Assembly (NCBI GenBank): GCA_020002185.1
Contig: CM034536.1
Span: 10,316,764-10,380,763, forward strand
Direction: 5' to 3'
Length of the DNA: 64,000 nucleotides
Source of the DNA: Paraescarpia echinospica
Taxonomy: Eukaryota; Annelida; Polychaeta; Sabellida; Siboglinidae
Of the stretch, positions 23,701 to 35,700 are shown in pieces. The notes under the pieces are model-generated. The model was not told the DNA's origin. It worked only from the letters and a program-made list of their open reading frames with translations, and ran no database searches. Numbering within the stretch: position 1 is the first letter of the stretch; every line of letters begins with the position of its first letter. A program made the translations under genes and the position numbers.

Positions 23701-26700
23701 TACAGTCGAACTGCTTTACGGTTACCACTGTAACACAGCCACCTTGCAGTCAAGGTCACCCAGGACAGTCCAAACATATTTCCATAAAACGTTAAAGTAA
23801 ATTACACAAGTGTAATCATTTTATTTCAATAGTGTGCATTACTTTTTTTTAAATAAATGTCACTGTATGAGTAAAAAGGTTCACCAGACTGTATGGTTCA
23901 AATGAGTGATATTCTAGCAGTGGTCATCTGAGGAAGACTGCTGAAAGAAGCCGAAATGTCACGGAAATAAAAAGGTAAATTATATATACAAATAAAAGTA
24001 TAATTCGTTGAAATGTGACCATGTTTTACCTTGACAGGTCGTGTTTGGGCGGTGGCTCATCGATGGCTACCCCAAGGTCATTCTCTTTGATATTGGGTCG
24101 GGAGCAGGGAAGTTGGATGAGTGGAAGAAGGATGTCTGGATGAGTGCTCACATCGGCATTCCATGGCACGACCGCGAGTCAAATGACGCTGTCATTTTCG
24201 GCTATCTAACATGCTGGTTCCTTGCTGAGGTATCTTGAGAAAGATCTCACTAAATATTACGTGTTATAGGCAGTAAATACCTTGTTTAATCATGAGCTGG
24301 TTGAAATGTAGACTTGAAAACATTGGGGAAGCATAAATGTTACAATATTTTCAAATTTTAGTAATGTGGGCCAAACAATAAATGGTTTAAAATGCATTTC
24401 CCCATCTTTGGGGAATTTTTTTTGGATTGAATGTAGATATTAATGTGCAAGTCTTGGGATATAGTTTTAAAAAAAGATTTGTTCCATTTAAAAGTACTTT
24501 GTCTTATCGTGATATTATCATTTTATAATAAAAATGATCAGACAGTGAACCTTAAAGGGGGTTGCCTGTTCCTTGTTTTTTTCATACTAATTACCGTCAT
24601 ATTCTACAGACTACAATAAATATCTAGATGATGTACTAAAATGTGTTTAATAAGCTCACAACACTGTTCACAATTTGAATTTTTAACCCTGTAAAGTTAG
24701 AAAGTTAATAAAACAAAAAAGGTTATAAATAACTTTACTGGTAATATAAGAGACTGGTTGGTTTAATCACAAAGCTCTTTGATGTTAAAAAGGTAAAGGT
24801 AAGTTCTTATATAGCGCAGTATCTAGTCCTTAGGACTGCTCAAAGCGCTTTACACTTTACTCCATGGCAGACCTGTTCAATCGAACACCATCTTGACTTC
24901 TCTGGGAAGCATTCAGCCACACTGCAATTAATGCGCGAAGACTATTCGTACACAAATATCCATCACTGTCCATAGCCAGGTACTCATTCATACAGCTGAG
25001 TGAACTGAAGCAATGTAGAGTAAACGAACTTGCCCAAGGTTCGACACCGCCACACAGGATTCGAACCCGCGTTCTCTCAGTCGAGAGTCCGGAGGTCTTA
25101 CCCTTGTGCTACTGCACTCCACAAATGTTCGTCACTGTTTTGATATTTGAACAATCACGACAACCAATTCAGTATACTGCCTGTTTATAATTACAACCCA
25201 GGCTATTTCTATGCCACGGAACAGACAACCTTTAATATAATATATATTATGGGTCACGGTAACCAAGATGATTTAATAAAGTTGTCTGTTTGTGTTTGTA
25301 GTTCCGGAAGAACCTCACAGGGGAGCCGTTGATCGTTGCTCACTTTCACGAATGGCTCGCAGGGATCGGATTGGTCGCCTGTCGTACGAAACACTTAGAA
25401 GTAGCGACTATTTTCACGACGCACGCCACTCTACTTGGTCGTTACCTGTGCGCCGGAAATGTTGACTTCTATAACAACCTCGATTGTGTAAGCCGTGCTT
25501 GTAAAGTGATAATTAAATGGGTGTTAGTTGCATTAAATGTGGGCCAGTTAATTGGGCCAAAAACAGCATAAAACTTCCCATTGTTTTGAGCTGTCACAAG
25601 CCTTGGCCAGAAATGTTCTTGTTTGAAGGTGGCATTTTCACAGATCTTTTATAGAATTTTATATAGGTAAACCAATCATATTAGCACCAATATACTGGCT
25701 AAGAAATCAAACATATCTAGAATATTTGTTTTGTCAACAATCTCACAACATGACATTTTATGACTAGCAAAGACGCTTCTTCAAAATATCTTTCCACTAA
25801 AGAATAGCTAGGTAGCAGTCTTCCTCAGACGGCTACTGGTAGATGGTGGTAGCCATTTGAGGAAGACTGCTGAAAGCAGCCGAAACGTCACGAAAAAAGT
25901 AAACTGACTGTGAAATAAGTAAAAACATCACTTATTTGACTGTGATGGTGTGTTGACAGTTTGACCTGGACAAGGAGGCGGGAGATCGAGGCATATACCA
26001 CCGCTACTGCATAGAGCGAGCAGCAGTCCACTGCGCGCATGTCTTCACCACTGTATCGCAAATCACCGGCTTTGAAGCGGAACATCTACTCAAGCGGAAA
26101 CCAGGCAAGTAGCATACACGTGGTCGTAAAGACACAGTGAGACGTTGTCACTTGTACATCCCTACATCATAACACGTTCCAATGTGTTTTTATTGTATTG
26201 ATTGCAATAACGACACATGGCAATAAATCTGATCTCTATCTCTCGCTCTCTCTCGCTCTAGTAATGTATGATGAAGTTTGAATTTTGTTCATGCTGTAAA
26301 GGTTTCCTTTTTTTTCTTCTTTGATTCGTTGTGGGGTGGATTCACATCATTTAGATTGTTCTGTGCTCTCAGTGAGTTATCTCCGCCTGTCGTGATCCTC
26401 AGCCACTTTCTTCCAGTGGTGCAGTGGTGCAGTGGCTAGAGCTTCGGACTCTCGACCGAGAGAACCCGGGTTCGAATCCTGTGCTGCGGTGTCGAGCGTT
26501 GGGCACGTTAGTTCACTTCACATTGCTTCAGTTCACTCAGCTGTATGAATGAGTACCTGGCTATAGGCACTGGTCGATATTTGTGTACGAATAGTCTTTG
26601 TACAGTAATTGCAGTGTGGCTAAGTGCTTCCGAGAGAAGTCGAGATGGTGTGCGATTGAACAGGTCTGCCCGGGAGTAGAGTGTTAAGCGCTTTGAGCAG

Positions 26701-29700
26701 TCACGAGGACTGGATACTGCGCTATATAAGAACTTAAATTTACTTCACATTTTACTTCCATTCTTTGATGCCTTTTTGAGATCTCTTAGCACTATGTCTC
26801 CTTAATTTTTATCCACCTCTTCTGTTTTCCGTGCTCTCTTTGTCTCCACACTCATTCTCTCTAGGTGTCCTGCTCATCTCGGGTCTGCTCTCAACTACCT
26901 ACAGCTTTCTTAGAGATAAACATTTAGATTTTCTTTTGAAAAAATGCAGCTGGTTTGACCACTTTCCTGGAGCAATGTCTGGGGAGTAATATCTCAGAAC
27001 CAAGTTTGATAGGGGGAATGTCTGGATCAATGTGGAAGAGAATCGTCAACGTAAAATTGATGTTTGGTGTTTTCTAGACACGGTCACTCCAAATGGCTTG
27101 AATCTTCATAAGTTTGCGGCATTGCACGAGTTTCAAAACAGACATGCGCTTGCAAAGGAGAAAATAAATGACTTCGTTCGAGGCCACTTCTATGGGTAAG
27201 TATGCACACGTTGTGTTGGAAATTTGGTACCATTCCTAGAAGTATCAGATCTTAATTTGTTTCTTATTGTTGCCACAGTATGTAATTTTTAAAAATTGTG
27301 TATGTATTCAGCAAGAAATACACCTGTGTAGTTACTGATGTTTTTCTTATTATCATTATAGTTAAAAAGCTGATAATATTTCTTTATAATTACATTACAA
27401 GTTTGACCTTGTGTGATGCGTATTATTATTATTCTCTTATTGCATCTACATGTAGTGGAAAAATTTGATAAATTTTGCAATGAAGAACAATTATTTTTAT
27501 TACGTGGTTTGTATTTAATTTAATTTTCGTCATGTCTTGACTTGTATAATCTCTTTCTCATGCTCTCTGTTATTTCTGTTCTTCCTAATACTTGGTTAAT
27601 GCGACAGTATTGTCTTGTGTAAACCCGGCTTTCATGTCTTCTATATTCTATGTAATTATTGCAATGTTGTTTGTTTTGTGTTGTTCCATGTCCCAAGATG
27701 CAGACTTTGTCTCAGATCTTTAATGTTAAGTCATTTGTTCTTTAGTACTATGTTGCACGTTCATTCTCGTGTGTTCTGTTATTGATTCTTGCACTCAGAC
27801 TGGGGCTCGTCTCTTTCAGCCACTATGACTTTGACCTTGATAAGACACTCTACTTCTTCATCGCCGGGCGCTACGAGTTCTCAAACAAAGGTGCTGACAT
27901 GTTCATTGAGTCACTAGCCAGGCTCAACCACTCTCTCAAGGTATGTCATAGTGGCCTCATGCATGCACGCACGTGTGCGCGCACACACTTGCTCACACCC
28001 ACCCTCATGTACATCCACATGCATGCATGCACACACACACGGACATGTACACACACATGCTCACATATGCAGTATGCAGTCTTTTATACCCTCAGTATTA
28101 CTTCTATGTGATTGACTAAAAAAAGCAAATTGCGGCACTGTGTTCTCAAAGTAAAACGTATAAAAGAGTATAGTAGAGGTTCAGTCAGTCATCAGTGATA
28201 TGACCATTGTAGCGTTGTGTCAGTAGATGTTTGTGTTTTCAGTCAATTAGCAGTGATGTGACAGTTGTGGCATTGTGTCAGTAGACATCTGTGTTTTCCG
28301 TCAATCAGCAGTGATGTGACTTTCGTGGCATTGTGTCAGTAGACTTCTGTGTTTTCAATCAATCAGCAGTGGTACGACAATTGTAGCATTGTGTCAACGG
28401 ATGTCTATGTTTTCAGTCAATCAGCAGTGACGTGTCGTTGTGTCAGTAGATGTCTGTGTTTTCCATCAATCAGCAGTGATGTGTCATTGTGTCAATAGGC
28501 GTCTGTGTTTTCAGTCATTTGGCAATGACGTGACAGTCGTGGTGTTGTGTCAATAGACGTCTATGTTTTCTGTCAGTCACCAGTGATGTGACAGTCGTGG
28601 CATTGTGTCAATAGATGTCTGTGTTTTCAGTCAGTCACCAGTGATGTGACAGTCGTGGCATTGTGTGAATAGATGTCTGTGTTTTCAGTCAGTCACCAGT
28701 GATGTGACAGTCGTGACATTGTGTCAATAGATGTTTGTGTTTTCAGTCAGTCACCAGTGATGTGACAGTCGTGGCATTGTGTGAATAGATGTCTGTGTTT
28801 TCAGTCAGTCACCAGTGATGTGACAGTCGTGGCATTGTGTCAATAGATGTCTGTGTTTTCAGCCAGTCGGCAGTGATGTGACAGTCGTGGCATTGTGTCA
28901 GTAGATGTATGTGTTTTTAGTCAGTCGGCAGTGACATGACAGTCGTGGCATTGTGTCAATAGATGTCTGTGTTTTCAGTCAGTCATCAGTGATGTGACAG
29001 TCGTGGCATTGTGTGAATAGATGTCTGTGTTTTTAGTCAGTCACCAGTGATGTGACAGTCGTGGCATTGTGTGAATAGATGTCTGTGTTTTCAGTCAGTC
29101 ACCAGTGATGTGACAGTCGTGGCATTGTGTCAATAGATGTCTGTGTTTTCAGCCAGTCGGCAGTGATGTGACAGTCGTGGCATTGTGTCAGTAGATGTAT
29201 GTGTTTTTAGTCAGTCGGCAGTGACATGACAGTCGTGGCATTGTGTCAATAGATGTATGTGTTTTCAGTCAGTCACCAGTGATGTGACAGTCGTGGCATT
29301 GTGTCAGTAGATGTCTGTGTTTTCAGTCAGTCACCAGTGATGTGACAGTCATGGTGTTGTGTCAGTAGGCGTCTGTGTTTTCAGTCAGTCACCAGTGACA
29401 TGACAGTCGTGGCATTGTGTCAATAGATGTATGTGTTTTCAGTCAGTCACCAATGATGTAACAGTTATGGTGTTGTGTCAATAGGCATCTGTGTTTTCAG
29501 TCAGTCACCAATGATGTGACAGTCGTGGCATTGTGTCAATAGATGTCTGTGTTTCAGCCAGTCGGCAGTGATGTGACAGACGTGGCGTTGTGTCAGTAGG
29601 CATCTGTGTTTTCAGTCAGTCACCAATGATATGACAGTCATGGCCTTGTGTCAGTAGATGTCTGTATTTTCAGCCAGTCGGCAGTGATGTGACAGACGTG

Positions 29701-32700
29701 GCGTTGTGTCAATAGGCATCTGTGTTTTCAGTCAGTCACCAATGATGTGACAGTCGTGGCATTGTGTCTGTAGATGTCTGTGTTTTCAGTCAGTTGGCAG
29801 TGACGTGACAGACGTGGCATTGTGTCAATATCTGTGTTTTCAGTCAGTCACCAATGATGTGACACTCGTGGCATTGTGTCAATAGATGTCTGTGTTTTCA
29901 GTCAGTCGGCAGTGACATGACAGACGTGGCGTTGTGTCAATATCTGTGTTTTCAGTCAGTCACCAATGATGTGACACTCGTGGCATTGTGTCAATAGATG
30001 TCTGTGTTTTCAGCCAGTCGGCAGTGACATGACAGACGTGGCGTTGTGTCAATAGGCATCTGTGTTTTCAGTCAGTCACCAATGATGTGACACTCGTGGC
30101 ATTGTGTCAATAGATGTCTGTGTTTTCAGCCAGTCGGCAGTGACGTGACAGACGTGGCGTTGTGTCAATAGGCATCTGTGTTTTCAGTCAGTCACCAATG
30201 ATGTGACAGTCGTGGCATTGTGTCAGTAGATGTCTGCGTTTTCAGTCAGTTGGCAGTGACGTGACAGACGTGGCGTTGTGTCAATAGGCATCTGTGTTTT
30301 CAGTCAGTCACCAATGATGTGACAGTCGTGGCATTGTGTCAGTAGATGTCTGTGTTTTCAGTCAGTCACCAATGATGTGACAGTCGTGGCATTGTGTCAG
30401 TAGATGTCTGTGTTTTCAGTCAGTCACCAGTGATGTGACAGTCGTGGCATTGTGTCAATAGACGTCTGTGTTTTCAGTCAGTCACCAATGATGTGACAGT
30501 CATGGCATTGTGTGAATAGATGTCTGTGTTTTCAGTCAGTCACCAGTGATGTGACACTCGTGGCATTGTGTCAATCGATGTCTGTGTTTTCAGCCAGTCA
30601 GCAGTGACATGACAGTCGTGGCGTTGTGTCAATAGGCATCTGTGTTTTTAGTCAGTCACCAATGATGTGACAGTCGTGGCATTGTGTCAATAGATGTCTG
30701 TGTTTTCAGTCAGTCACCAGTGATGTGACACTCGTGGCATTGTGTCAATAGATGTCTGTGTTTTCAGCCAGTCAGCAGTGACATGACAGTCGTGGCGTTG
30801 TGTCAATAGGCATCTGTGTTTTTAGTCAGTCACCAATGATGTGACAGTCGTGGCATTGTGTCAATAGATGTCTGTGTTTTCAGCCAGTCAGCAGTGACAT
30901 GACAGTCGTGGCGTTGTGTCAATAGGCATCTGTGTTTTCAGTCAGTCACCAGTGATGTGACAGTCGTGGTGTTGTGTCAATAGACGTCTGTGTTTTCAGT
31001 CAGTCACCAGTGATGTGACAGTTTTGGTGTTGTGTCAATAGACGTCTGTGTTTTCAGTCAGTCACCAGTGATGTGACAGTTGTGGTGTTGTGTCAATAGA
31101 CGTCTGTGTTTTCAGACAGTCACCAGTGATGTGACAGTCGTGGCATTGTGTCAATAGATGTCTGTGTTTTCAGCCAGTCAGCAGTGACATGACAGTCGTG
31201 GCGTTGTGTCAATAGGCATCTGTGTTTTCAGTCAGTCACCAATGATGTGACACTCGTGGCATTGTGTCAGTAGATGTCTGTGTTTTCAGTCAGTCACCAG
31301 TGATGTGACAGTCGTGGCATTGTGTCAATAGATGTCTGTGTTTTCAGTCAGTCACCAATGATGTGACAGTCGTGGCATTGTGTCAATAGATGTCTGTGTT
31401 TTCAGTCAGTTGGCAGTGATGTGACAATTGTGGCATTGTGTCAGTAGATGTCTGTGTTTTCAGTCAGTTGGCAGTGATGTGACAGTCGTGGCATTGTGTC
31501 AATAGATGTCTGTGTTTTCAGTCAGTTGGCAGTGATGTGACAATTGTGGCATTGTGTCAATAGATGTCTGTGTTTTCAGTCAGTTGGCAGTGATGTGACA
31601 GTCGTGGCATTGTGTCAATAGATGTCTGTGTTTTCAGTCAGTTGGCAGTGATGTGACAGTCGTGGCATTGTGTCAATAGATGTCTGTGTTTTCAGTCAGT
31701 CACCAGTGATGTGACACTCGTGGCATTGTGTCAATAGATGTCTGTGTTTTCAGTCAGTTGGCAGTGATGTGACAGTCGTGGCATTGTGTCAATAGATGTC
31801 TGTGTTTTCAGTCAGTTGGCAGTGATGTGACAGTCGTGGCATTGTGTCAATAGATGTCTGTGTTTTCAGTCAGTCACCAGTGATGTGACACTCGTGGCAT
31901 TGTGTGAATAGATGTCTGTGTTTTCAGTCAGTTGGCAGTGACGTTACAATTGTGGCGTTCCTGATCTTCCCAGCGAAGACGAACAACTTCAACATTGAGT
32001 CGTTACGAGGTCAGGCTATCGCCAAGCAACTGCGGGAGACCGTGGCCGCAGTGCTGAAGGACATCGGTCACCGGCTGTTTGAGACATCTCTCAGGTCAGT
32101 CTGAAGGACACAGTCAGCACAGGCTGTCCTGACTCTTTGAGATGTCTCTCAGGTTAGATAGACAGACAGACAGAAATTTATTCAGAGCAAATATGTACAT
32201 AATAGTATGTTTCTAATACACAAGAATTAATGGCTTAAACATTTATTGATCTATGAAGACCTGAAAAAATGCACCTGCAACAAATGTCAAACTAGTGATG
32301 ATGATGATACCATTTGTGTGCTAAAAACACTGATCATGATTAATGGGTGCTTATTAACAGTGACGTCCAATAGTTGTTCACATTTAGACGTTGATGTTTG
32401 TAATTTGTAACTGGTAATAATTTGTAACACCATGACAGATTATAAAATGATAATTCAATAACTAACCAACTAATACTGATGTTATAAATAATAGTAAATT
32501 GAACATTAAGATAAAGTAAAGGTTATGTATTACACAATGACGAAATAATCATACTAACTCTTTCCTGGGTAGACAGCCTTCTTGTTTTACACCCTGCTGT
32601 GGGCAAACAATCTGTGGGCAGACAATTTCAAGATGGCAGCCAACTGGGAACTATATTGTATGTTGCATTAAAATTAGAATATCTTGATGCACGAAATATA

Positions 32701-35700
32701 AGAAATTATTTACATTGTACATAAAAATGAATGTGTGAATAAAATATGCTGTTTACATTTTATTATTCGGATTACGGACCTGCTGACATTGTTTTTGACA
32801 AAACGGAAATCAAATTGCAATTTTGAACTTTTATTTCTGTTCAAAATGTCGAAGCAATGATTTTGTATCGATTCATTGAGCATACACGCATCATACTGAA
32901 CATTGTATGTTAAACACTGTTTCATTGGCTGTCGTGCATCTTTGGTCTATGATCCAACAAATCCGCGAAAGTCCAACTTGTCATTAATTGATGTAAACCA
33001 TGGCGGAACCAGAAAGCAATTAAGAAAATAACACAGGTGAAACCAGTAACGTGCGCATGTTTAACATGCTACTCATTCTGTTACATGCAAAAACCTGAAC
33101 ATTGGATTTTGGCCAATCAAGTTGACACACTGGGAAAATGGGTAGTAGGCACTCTCTTCAATACCTGCATAGCCAGCATCACATTGCATTACTTCGGAAT
33201 AGAACAATGTAGTTATATTTGCAGGTATGACAATCAAATCCTAATTATGCCAGTCAAATTAGTATTATCACAGCAAGATATATTCTACCTCAAATCTACA
33301 CGTTTCTGGCTGTAATGTTAACACATGATAATTGTATTTGCCAAGTCTTGTTATCAGTACTTGTTATTCTAAATTCTAATAGTCTTCAACTTTTATTAAA
33401 CTCATAAAAGTATGTGTTTAGTAAGTTGATAAAAGGCTAAATAATTTTTTTAGCAATGTACTGTATGGCTCATATGATAATTCATGTATTTACACAAAAC
33501 ACCTTTCCCGTGCAATGACTTATTTTTATTCCCCCCTCTCTAACAAAAATGTCTCCAAAAACCGTAATCCTAACACTAAAATTGATGTGGCCTTACAAAG
33601 AAAACGTAACATGTAAACTTCCATCATGCTCTATACACAAAAAATCACAGCACCTATCATAATTTTTCCAGTGAAGCAAATGTAGACACATGTGTTCATC
33701 TTGTGCTAATAAAACATTTAACCAATTCTGATGGTTAGTTTTCAAATTACAATTGTCGACGACATCAACAACCGTGAAAACATAGAATTCGTAATTTACA
33801 AAATGGCTAACGTCTGCTGATCATATTACCGACTGGAATTTTCTGTTCCAGTACAAAAGTAACATTCAAAATTACGAAAGATAGCAAACTCTTTCACAAG
33901 TATATGTTCCCTTAACAGTAGCAATGTGATAATACTAACGAAATACTGCTATAATAAACTAATCAAGCGAGGTTCGGATGGTGCCAATCAACAAGATGGC
34001 TGTATATATATCAGCGAAATGAAGACGCTGCCGACGGGACATCTACTTCGTATCTCTGCATCTAAAAGTTGCACAAACAGCATAGTTGGATGATAATATG
34101 GTCTCCGTGTTCGTTGTTAACATTACTGATGTTGCAGACATCGACATCTTATTCGAAATTGTCGGGAAACGACATCAATTAAAACTGCCGAATGCCGTGC
34201 AATGTCGGAATCCATTTTGATGAACACAATTCAACTTCCTTCAAAATAAACTCTTATTCACAAATACAAACTTCTTTTTCAAGATGGCGAAAACCATGTG
34301 CTTCCTTGGCTATTATATAGCAAATGTCACCAGTTTCAACTGGATGGTTAATATAAAAGTAGGATCTGAACGAGGTAAATGAAAAGCCTAGCAGCCGCGA
34401 GTTTAGCGGGCAGTTTTGGAATGGTTGCGCATTGGAGGGGTTGGGTGGGTCTGGGCGCCCTGCGCAGTGAAGAATAAACAGTTGGAGGTAATAATACTAT
34501 CTCTATCACCCACTAACTCTACCACAACCAATTATTACTAACCAAACAAAACTAAATTACATTAACGAACATTGGGTAACATTACAAAGTTCTTACTAAA
34601 TATAATTAACACAATTTTAAACGTACAAATGCAGTATATGATAAGATGTCATATGACAATCACTGAGTCTTGTTCTTACCCGCATTGATGCAGTGCTTCA
34701 TAGAACAAGACTTTGAGTTGGGTCATCATCATTATTATCACAAGCAAAACTATTACACCATGAAACGATTTAATCAACTTTTTTATGATTGCTGTAATAA
34801 AAAACTGCAACTGGTTCTGGTCACTAAAGTCTACATACTGGCTGTGTTTCAGGGGAGAAATTCCAAAAGCTGATGATCTGCTAATCAACGAGGACATCGT
34901 GAAACTCAAGAGGTGTATATTTGCCTCTCAGGTACTGTTGCTTTCTGATGATATCCTGAATGTCTGTGTGTAATTTGACCAAAGCCTTAGATGTGCCGAT
35001 GACAGCCCTGCATCATCTTGGGTGTTCCTGCACAGCACGGGTTGTTTGGGAGGTGTGTGGTCATATATTGTTTGTATAAAGATTTGTTTCAGACTTATAG
35101 AGGAATCGTGGTCAGAGAAATATATTCTTATGTTCAACACAAAAGTGTAAAATTTAGTTTATTTTAGTTGCCGAAACACAAATACTTCAAAGCTTGCCTT
35201 GAAGTATTATAGGTTGCTAAGCAAATGTCCGATGAAACCTAGTGGATATTGTTTAATGTAGGTACATCACTCTAGTGTTGGCTGGCTGCCTGTCTGTCCA
35301 TCCGTCTATGTGTCTGTTTGTCCATCTATCTCTCTGTCCATCTATCTATCTGTTTGTCTATATGTCTGTCTGTCTGACTATCTCTCTATCTATCTGTCTG
35401 TCTGTCCATGTCGGTCTGTCTGTCTGCCTGTCCATGTCTGTCTGTCTGTCTCTCTGTCTGTCTGACTGTCCATATGTCTGTCTATCTGTCTGTCCATATG
35501 TCTGTCTATCAGTCAGTCCATCTGTCTGACTGTCCATATGTCTGTCTGTCCATCTGTCTGACTGTCCATATGTCTGTCTATCTGTCAGTCCATCTGTTTG
35601 ACTGTCCATATGTCTGTCTATCTGTCTGTCCATCTGTCTGACTGTCCATATGTCTCTGTCTGTCCATCTGTCTGTTCATCTATGTGTCCATCCATCTACC

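Noticed and set aside
26101..26110. GT at 26109 as the exon 5 donor
   Set aside because: It shifts the frame into exon 6 and destroys the conserved KRKPD-TPNGLN junction.
26398..26480. A functional tRNA gene
   Set aside because: A and B boxes are present but the cloverleaf is not intact and the sequence continues as a multi-copy SINE.
27790..27800. CAG at 27798 as the exon 7 acceptor
   Set aside because: It gives the wrong phase and non-conserved sequence; the CAG ending at 27819 fits exactly.
28180..31927. CRISPR-like array
   Set aside because: Units are contiguous tandem copies with no unique spacers, in a eukaryotic intron.
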